14,239 nt of DNA, from NCBI GenBank assembly GCA_027596075.1, contig JADGJC010000585.1:1785-16023 (forward strand), written 5' to 3'. Source of the DNA: Rhizophlyctis rosea (taxonomy: Eukaryota; Chytridiomycota; Chytridiomycetes; Rhizophlyctidales; Rhizophlyctidaceae). The notes under the pieces were generated by a model, which was given only the letters and a program-made list of their open reading frames with translations, made no database searches and was not told the DNA's origin. The position numbers and the translations under genes were made by a program. Shown here piece after piece: positions 9,083 to 14,239 of this stretch; the first letter of the stretch is position 1; each line of letters starts with the position of its first letter.

Positions 9083-9170
9083 CTGGTCCCCCACCACAGT
9101 ACTGACTGCGCCATCACCAGCTTAACTTCGGAGATCAGACGGGATCTTTCTAGTGTGTATGGCCGTAGAT
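9083..9170 (-). rRNA. 5S rRNA sequence, truncated at the 3' end (pseudogene or 5S-derived element)
   Basis: Read on the minus strand, 9170 down to 9083 begins ATCTACGGCCATAC, the usual 5S rRNA 5' end. It continues through CCCGTCTGATCTCCGAAG and GTTAAGC, then GTCAGTACTGTGGTGGGGGA ending in CCAG. These match the conserved helix I 5' strand, loop B/C, the A-box region and the C-box (GGTGGGGGACC) of fungal-type 5S rRNA. An intact 5S is about 118-120 nt, whereas this homology stops after about 87-88 nt. The expected tail (ACGGGAATCC and the helix I 3' strand pairing with ATCTACGG) is missing and is not found in the adjacent sequence. Immediately after the break, seven T residues on the minus strand (9076-9082) would serve as a Pol III terminator. 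The internal promoter boxes remain, so a truncated transcript of about 90 nt is possible. It cannot be a functional 5S rRNA because helix I and most of helix V are lost. Confidence 0.8.
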
Positions 9171-9474
9171 GTATGGCTTTTATTGTTTTTATCTGATATC
9201 AGCTGAATGTCCTCTTCGCTTGCCCCCTATGCCAAACAAATCAAACCCACCGTTCCCAGCTTTCGATTAACCTCAAAGTGAGCTCATTTTGGGAAAGGTT
9301 GGCCGGAGAGTGCTCCGATATCTCGGACCCTCGCGATCACAACCGCTGCGGGATCGGAGCACAAGGCTGTGTTTGTGGGCAGCCACTTCGCCACCACCCA
9401 AAGTTTCTGCAAAGCTGCTTCTTGGCAAGCCTGCCACGTTTTGTTGTTTCATCTCCTCCCCCAAACCTTTTCCA

Positions 9475-9480
9475 TATAAA
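9475..9480 (+). promoter_or_regulatory. TATA box of the dioxygenase gene
   Basis: TATAAA within CCATATAAACCC, 64 bases before the ATG at 9539. No ATG intervenes, so the TATA box supports that start over the longer upstream open frame, which has only a GTG at 9278. Confidence 0.55.
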
Positions 9481-9538
9481 CCCTCCCCTCCAAGCTAGCA
9501 ACTCCATCTTCATTATAAACCATTTGGGACATCCGAAA

Positions 9539-10911
9539 ATGACTCAAGTAATCCACTGGCAAAAACTGAAGTCTCTGACGCCTCCTAGTCTTGCTCCAGA
9601 CGACGTGGAGGGGCTGCGGACGTCCCTCGCGGAGAAAGGATACGCGGTCATGAAGGTTATGGACGAGGAGACAGCTACACAGCGCTTCCATGAGTTTTGG
9701 GATTGGCTTGAAAGGCTGGGATCTGGGATTGATAGGACGAGACCGGAGACGTGGGATAAGAAGCAGAATTGGCCGGATAGGTATGTTGTTTGCCGCATTC
9801 GGCATGCCATTGAGAGGCTAGTACTCATTCTTGATTTGGTTTTTGATTCGGAACTTGCTTTGATGATGTTGTAGTATTTTTGGTATGCTGAATGTAAGTG
9901 AGCGTGCTTGTTCGTTTCCGATAACGTCAACAAGTCGAAGATTGGAACTGCTGTCTGCCAAACTTTGACTCATGCAACTGCTTTTGCCAGTCATACGGAA
10001 TCGGACAAGCCGACTTCGTCTGGAAATGCCGCACAGAACCCAACATCCTCCAAGCATTCGCAACAATCTGGAATGTATCTCCCAAGGACCTCCTAAGCTC
10101 CTTCGACGGCGCCTGCCTCTACCCATCCCCAAACGACATCGTTCCCTCCCCAACCTCAACCACTCCACCAACCCCCTACGACCCAACCAAAACCCCCCTC
10201 CCACCAATCCAAGGCTCCAACGACCTCGAAGACGGTCACATAAAACTCTGGCCCCACGCCGACCAGACCCCCGCCATCCCAACCTTCCTCTGCGTGCAAG
10301 GCCAACTCGTCCTCCGCTCAAACCTGGACCCCGCAGACGGAGGTCTAATCCTCTACCCAAACACCCATAAAATAAACTGGGCAGAACGATACCCTGATTC
10401 CACGAACTCTAAAACACACTATTACCGTCCCCCGAATGACGTGGAGGAGACTCAACCGGATCAAGCACATGTGTGCCGCGTACCGGCCGGAAGTCTGATC
10501 CTCTGGGACTCACGCATGATCCACTGCAACTGTCCTCCGCAACCAGAAAAATCCAGCCATACCCGCGCATGCACGTACATCTGCATGATGCCACGTTCCC
10601 TTGCCTCAAAACCCGTCCTGGAAGAACGCATCCAGCTGCACAAGAAACATTGCACGACGGGACATTGGCCACATGAATTGACTGTTAACGGGGATGGGGG
10701 CTTTTATGCTGGGAGTAAGGTCAGTGGGAAGGAAGTTATGCTTAAGGTTAGGAAGACGGAGGTATATGGGTTGCGGGATCCGGTTGTGAGGAGGTTGGTG
10801 GGGTATGAGAGTGAGGAGCCTACATGGACTGAGTGGGGGCCTGTGGCGGCCGTTACGGAGTCGGTTGGGAAGGGGTTGGGAATGTTGGGGTTGGGGAAGG
10901 CTGTTGCTTGA
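9539..10911 (+). CDS. PhyH-like Fe(II)/2-oxoglutarate-dependent dioxygenase, three exons
   Basis: I read this as join(9539..9780, 9875..9893, 9991..10911), 393 residues. Exon 1 ends before GTATGT, and exon 2 is a 19-nt microexon between TAG and GTAAGT. Exon 3 follows CCAG. The joined junction (WPDS-IFGMLN-SYGIGQADFVW) restores one frame and resembles the stretch before the core in PhyH-superfamily proteins. Family residues are in order: HxD as H176-A-D178 in WPHADQTP, followed by CVQGQLVLRSNLDPADGGLI and the loop PNTHK. The distal iron His is H265 in LWDSRMIHCN, and the 2-oxoglutarate-binding Arg is probably R279 in HTRACTYICM. All four expected residues are present, so it should be an active oxygenase. 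The substrate is unknown, since the superfamily covers phytanoyl-CoA hydroxylation and many other oxidations. There is no signal peptide, and the C-terminus (GKAVA) is not a peroxisomal PTS1. The Pro/Thr loop near residues 136-160 may be an insertion. Confidence 0.85.
9781..9874 (+). other. Intron 1 of the dioxygenase gene
   Basis: 94 nt, GTATGT at the donor and TTGTAG at the acceptor, phase 2 (AG before, T after, making Ser81). Without removal the frame runs on from exon 1 with no family resemblance and stops at the TAG before the microexon (9872-9874). Confidence 0.8.
9894..9990 (+). other. Intron 2 of the dioxygenase gene
   Basis: 97 nt, GTAAGT donor and TTTTGCCAG acceptor, phase 0. Together with intron 1 it isolates a 19-nt exon. 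The acceptor is followed by TCATACGGAATC (SYGI), in frame with the rest of the enzyme. Confidence 0.8.
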
Positions 10912-11367
10912 GTGTGTGCAGGATATAGGATACTTTAGTCATCTACATTAACCGAATTGTACGTATATGTTTTGTACAGTGGGGTTCCAATATGGCGGGC
11001 CGTGGCACATGTGGCGAAGATATCTTTGTATGACTGTGCATCGGTGCCACCGGACAGGGATTTTGGGATGGGACTGTAGTTGTTGATTGTATGTTCAGTA
11101 GTATCACCAAAAATATACCAATGTCAGCTCAAGGACGTTTGGCTCCTTCGTGGAGGCCTCCATCGGAATTAGGGTTGCTTCTCTTAAAAACTCCCATCAG
11201 AGTCATCAGCACTTCTCGAGGCAACTTTGACGAAGGAATCCAGGACGCAGACTAATGATAGATCATATTTTGGCAGCGAGACGTCCGCCACGAAGCCCAC
11301 TTCGCAACTCATTCAGTTGGTCGGGCCATCTGAATGTTTTCTCATTGGCCTTTCATTTGTCAATCTT
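10912..11367. other. 3' region of the dioxygenase gene and spacer before array 1
   Basis: 456 bases with no supportable ORF. Short frames at 11227-11418 lack an ATG or any motif. The sequence changes to AT/TGAC-rich array sequence from about 11350. Confidence 0.4.
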
Positions 11368-11855
11368 GATTTTCAGCAAATGATGCGTCTATGTATTATA
11401 TGGTTGATCTCTAATTGATTGACATCAGCTGATTTCGGTCAATCTTGAAAGTATTTTGCATCGTCGATCTGACCTGATTGACATCAGCTCATCTGGTCAA
11501 TCCTTGGAGTACTGCATCGTCGATGTTACTTGATTGACATCAGGTGATTTTGGTCAATCTTCGCAAGTATTCTTCATTGTCAATCTTCATCGATTGACAC
11601 CAGACGATGCGTCAATCTTTGAACATATTTCCGCTTGTCGATCTTACTTGATTTTCATCACATGATGCGTCAATCTCTTTAGCGTTGTTGATCTGACATG
11701 AGTTCCATTCCGTGATGCGTCAATCTTCAAACTGTGTCCATCTTACTTGACTTCCATCACATGACACGTCAATCTTTTCCCCTTGTCAAACTTTTTTGAT
11801 TTTCATCAAATGATGCGTCAATCACCAACCTGTCTTTAAATTGTCGATCTTACAT
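11368..11855. repeat. Tandem array 1: about nine units of 49-60 bp with dyad symmetry
   Basis: Units start at 11368, 11417, 11476, 11532, 11592, 11650, 11700, 11749 and 11798, with a degenerate tail to about 11930. Each unit starts GATTGACATCA or GATTTTCATCA and continues to a GTCAATC box, then a variable linker ending (C/T)GTCGATCTTACTT. Four units (11417, 11476, 11532, 11592) have perfect 7-base arms, GATTGAC...GTCAATC, with 12-14 bases between. Inside, most units keep a smaller dyad such as ATCAGCTGAT (second unit), CATCA-CA-TGATG (sixth) or CATCA-AA-TGATG (ninth). The periods fall into two size classes, 49-50 and 56-60 bases. The units are diverged, so the array is old. It is not CRISPR-like, because linkers are related and unit lengths vary. 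Repeated protein-binding sites, or a structure-forming minisatellite, are possible. Confidence 0.75.
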
Positions 11856-12109
11856 CAGCCGTGACGTAGTACGTGAACGATTGACCATATTGATTCATGG
11901 GATTGACGTGTGTGACAAAAATATACGAGAACAAGTGATCAGACCATTTACATAATGATATGCTGGGGAAAATTCAGTACAGAGAAATAATAGAGGATCC
12001 TTTGACGCAGAACGGGCCAGTTGTCACCCACAGACATAAAGTCAGCGAAAAGCAGGGCCATAAACATGAGGATGGTCCACCTGGTTGACATGACGAGTAG
12101 ATCCAACAG

Positions 12110-13055
12110 ATGCCGGGACAAAGGTTGTATGCACACGAGGGTAGCAAATTCTCTCTCGACAAAACAGTCATTCGTCACTTACTACCAAGGAAGGAGTGTA
12201 AAGCCACATTGCGGCACCAAGTTCAAGATCACTCGGCTAGTGCGTGAAGTACAAAAACAAGAGCTGGAAGAAGTGAATGCGCATATTATATGCGGAGAGG
12301 GTGTTTTTCAGGCTGAATCGTCATCACTTACTACCACTAAGAACGACCAAAAAACAGCGACACTTTCAAGGACGCTTCGCAAAACTCATCCGCATAATGC
12401 ATCAGATGCTGGCGGAAAAATTGAGCGCAGACAAGGAGTGGAAAGGGTTTTCCGCTGAACAGCCATGCATCACTTACTACCATCATAGACGCGAAGCATG
12501 AAAATGCAGCACCTTTAGGGGAGCCATTTCAATTCTCCAGCCAGTGGTGAAGGAGGGAAAACAAGGCTGGCAAAAATGAGTGCAGACAGAGTGGGACGTT
12601 ATTCCGCTGAACCACCATTCATCACTTACTATGGCATGGAAAGCAAGGACGGAGTGCAGCAGTTGAAGGAAAGCCGCTTTGAGTGGATGAGTGAAAGAGG
12701 GACAAATGGCTGGGAAGATGAGTACAGACAGAGTGGATGCGTTCCTTTACTGAACCATCATTCATTACTTACTATTGCATCATACAAAGCAAGGATAGAA
12801 TGCAACATTTTTGGGGGGCAGCCATATTCGGCGAGTAAATGGTGGGGCGAGAGACAACAAGGCTGGGAGGATGAGTGCAGACAGAGTGGGATGTTTCATT
12901 CCGCTGAACCGTCATTCATCACTTACTACCATAAACGGACAACAACAACTTGGAGACCTTCTCAAACTCCAGAAGTCCGATGGAAAAGGGCTGGGGAAAT
13001 GAGTGCGCACAAACTGGAAAACGTTGTTTTGCTGAACCGTCATGTTCGACTTACC
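12110..13055. repeat. Tandem array 2: seven units of about 128-154 bp
   Basis: The core (T)CATTCATCACTTACTAC recurs with starts, measured at TCACTTACTA, at 12175, 12324, 12470, 12622, 12765, 12919 and 13047 (variant). Intervals are 149, 146, 152, 143, 154 and 128 bases. The better-preserved units also share GAGTGCAGACAGAGTGGGA and CCGCTGAACC before the core. The first two units are more diverged, so the left edge is approximate. Intervals that are not multiples of three and shifting frames rule out a repeated protein. On the minus strand every core contains GTAAGT, a perfect splice-donor consensus. It is unrelated in sequence to array 1. Confidence 0.75.
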
Positions 13056-13252
13056 CAGCCCGCAAACTTGAGACATCCCATCACCCCCGCCCCGGGGGGA
13101 AGAAAAGACTGCTGCCGTCCTGAAGATATGACCACGCCCAAAATCCAAATTTACTGCAATATATTCTTGAAATAACGAGAACACTCGAAACAAGACACCT
13201 ACACGTTTCCAAACCACCTCGCTCTCCATCCACCCTTCCCCCTTCCAACCCC

Positions 13253-14239
13253 TCAATACCCAATACTCTTCGTCTCCCCCCCAATAACCTTATACCTCCC
13301 GCCAGCCGCCTCACTCTCCATAGCCTGCACCGTCGCATCCGTCAAAATCCGCTTGATCTCCACCTTCGCCCGGTCAATAACAAGTTGGCTGTCTCCCTCG
13401 ACGAACTGCAAAAAAAAAAAAAAAGGAAAAAGGGATTGATTCGCATGGAGGAAGAAGATAGACAGCCAAAACGAAAAGGAGGACGTACCAGGAACAACTT
13501 CTTTTCACCTGGAGGTATCGGCTTCCCCTCAGCAACAAACACCCCCCTGGTCGTAATCGCCGCCCCACTAATCTCCGTAATCTGATTAATCTGCTCCTTA
13601 TTCGTCACCTTCCATCTTGCCTTCTGCGGATAATCATTGATAGGAATCTCGATACTAAACGCCGCCTCGCTGGCTTTCTTCGTCTCCACTCCCATCCCCC
13701 CACCAACAAGTCCACTCTCCTTGAACCGGGCATTGATCGCCGCGACGATGTCTTGCGCTTTCTGTTTACCCGTTGTGGGGACTTGGGCGTTGATTTTGGC
13801 CGCGGCTTCTTGGGCGGCTTTGATGGCGACGTCGATGTCTGTTGGAGGTGGAGGGTGTGGAAGTGACGTCGGGTTTCTGAACTTGCCGAACACTATCCTC
13901 AAACCTATCACCAATATCCTCCGCTCCCTCCCCATCACTCTCAACCCCATCATCATACGCACCCCCATGACTCTTCTTCTGGATCTTCTTCACCAAATCC
14001 CGTTCCTTATCCAACTTCTCCAACCCTTTCCCACCGAAACCTGAGGAAGAATACTGCGCGTTGCCAGATTTGACTTTTTCAATGAAGGCATCCGCAAGGG
14101 CTTCGAGTTCTGCGGGGGGCGAAACGCCGGAGGCCGTAAGGGCTTTCATGATGTCGACGGCGTATTTGTCTTGTTCGGGGGTGATAAAGGTGTAGGCGAT
14201 GCCTTTGTTGCCGGCGCGGCCCGTGCGGCCCACGCGATG
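13253..14239 (-). CDS. PRP5: PRP5/DDX46-type DEAD-box splicing helicase, C-terminal part (5' partial)
   Basis: The frame enters at 14239 with HRVGRTGRAG, motif VI of DEAD-box helicases. It continues with NKGIAYTFITPEQ and DIMKALTASG, the end of the RecA2 domain in PRP5/DDX46. Downstream are a linker (SSGFGGKGLEKLDKERDLVK), an acidic stretch (ESDGEGAEDIGDRFED), an alanine-rich helix (KAAQEAAAKINAQ), and a conserved C-terminal module (IEIPINDYPQKARWKVTNKE, then GAAITTRGVFV). The last exon is FVEGDSQLVIDRAKVEIKRI to GGRYKVIGGETKSIGY and a TGA at 13253-13255. Prp5 is the ATPase that remodels U2 snRNP during prespliceosome assembly. One clear intron is 13406-13488. A frame change near 13839-13911 needs a second short intron (for example 13839-13893, 55 nt) or is an indel. 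With the 55-nt option about 282 residues are encoded here. The N-terminal helicase core lies beyond the window edge. Confidence 0.85.
13406..13488 (-). other. Last intron of the PRP5-like gene
   Basis: 83 nt on the minus strand, GTACGT donor and a TTTTTGCAG acceptor preceded by an unbroken run of 15 T residues (A-run on + at 13410-13424), phase 0. Splicing joins KKLFL to FVEGDSQLV, matching the family's C-terminus. Confidence 0.85.

Noticed and set aside
9278..9538. N-terminal extension of the dioxygenase exon 1 frame
   Set aside because: It has no ATG, lies upstream of and across the TATA box at 9475-9480, and has no family resemblance.
11368..13055. CRISPR array
   Set aside because: Unit lengths vary, spacers are related to one another, repeats are diverged, no cas genes are present, and the context is eukaryotic.
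12576..13175. 199-residue plus-strand ORF across array 2
   Set aside because: Successive repeat units fall in different frames within it, so the protein is not repeated while the DNA is. It is a by-product of the array.

Overview
The window looks like nuclear DNA of a fungus. The evidence is short GT-AG introns, a PRP5/DDX46-type splicing helicase, a small SMP/LEA-type protein of a kind seen in fungi, an F-box protein, and a 5S rRNA-derived sequence with fungal-type signatures. An early-diverging (chytrid-like) fungus would fit, but nothing here fixes the lineage. The open frames have many alternatives on both strands, and most are shadows in low-complexity or GC-rich sequence.

Layout from left to right: (1) the 3' end of an unidentified glutamine/glycine-rich protein on + (to 340). 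(2) About 2.9 kb with no supportable gene, containing a GC-rich patch with perfect palindromes near 2.04-2.17 kb. (3) A minus-strand gene for a largely disordered Ser/Pro-rich protein with a C-terminal coiled coil (3254-4402, start uncertain). (4) About 2.3 kb of intergenic DNA with a 400-base stretch open on both strands and a 19-base palindrome. (5) A small TATA-driven gene for an SMP-motif protein on + (6700-6984). (6) A single-exon F-box protein gene on + (7503-8849). (7) A 3'-truncated 5S rRNA sequence on - (9083-9170). (8) A three-exon gene on + for a PhyH-like Fe(II)/2-oxoglutarate dioxygenase (9539-10911) that contains a 19-nt microexon. (9) A 2.3-kb intergenic block with two unrelated tandem arrays: nine or more units of 49-60 bp built around dyad symmetry (11368-about 11855), and seven units of about 128-154 bp (about 12110-13055), each carrying GTAAGT on the minus strand. 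(10) The C-terminal part of the PRP5/DDX46 helicase on -, running off the right edge.

No operon-like logic is expected, and the genes have no obvious shared pathway. The dioxygenase and helicase genes converge on the repeat block. The most unusual content is that repeat block, the truncated 5S element, the 19-nt exon and the reading-frame break in the helicase tail. No coherent new multi-gene system is evident; the repeat block is the best candidate for undescribed structure.
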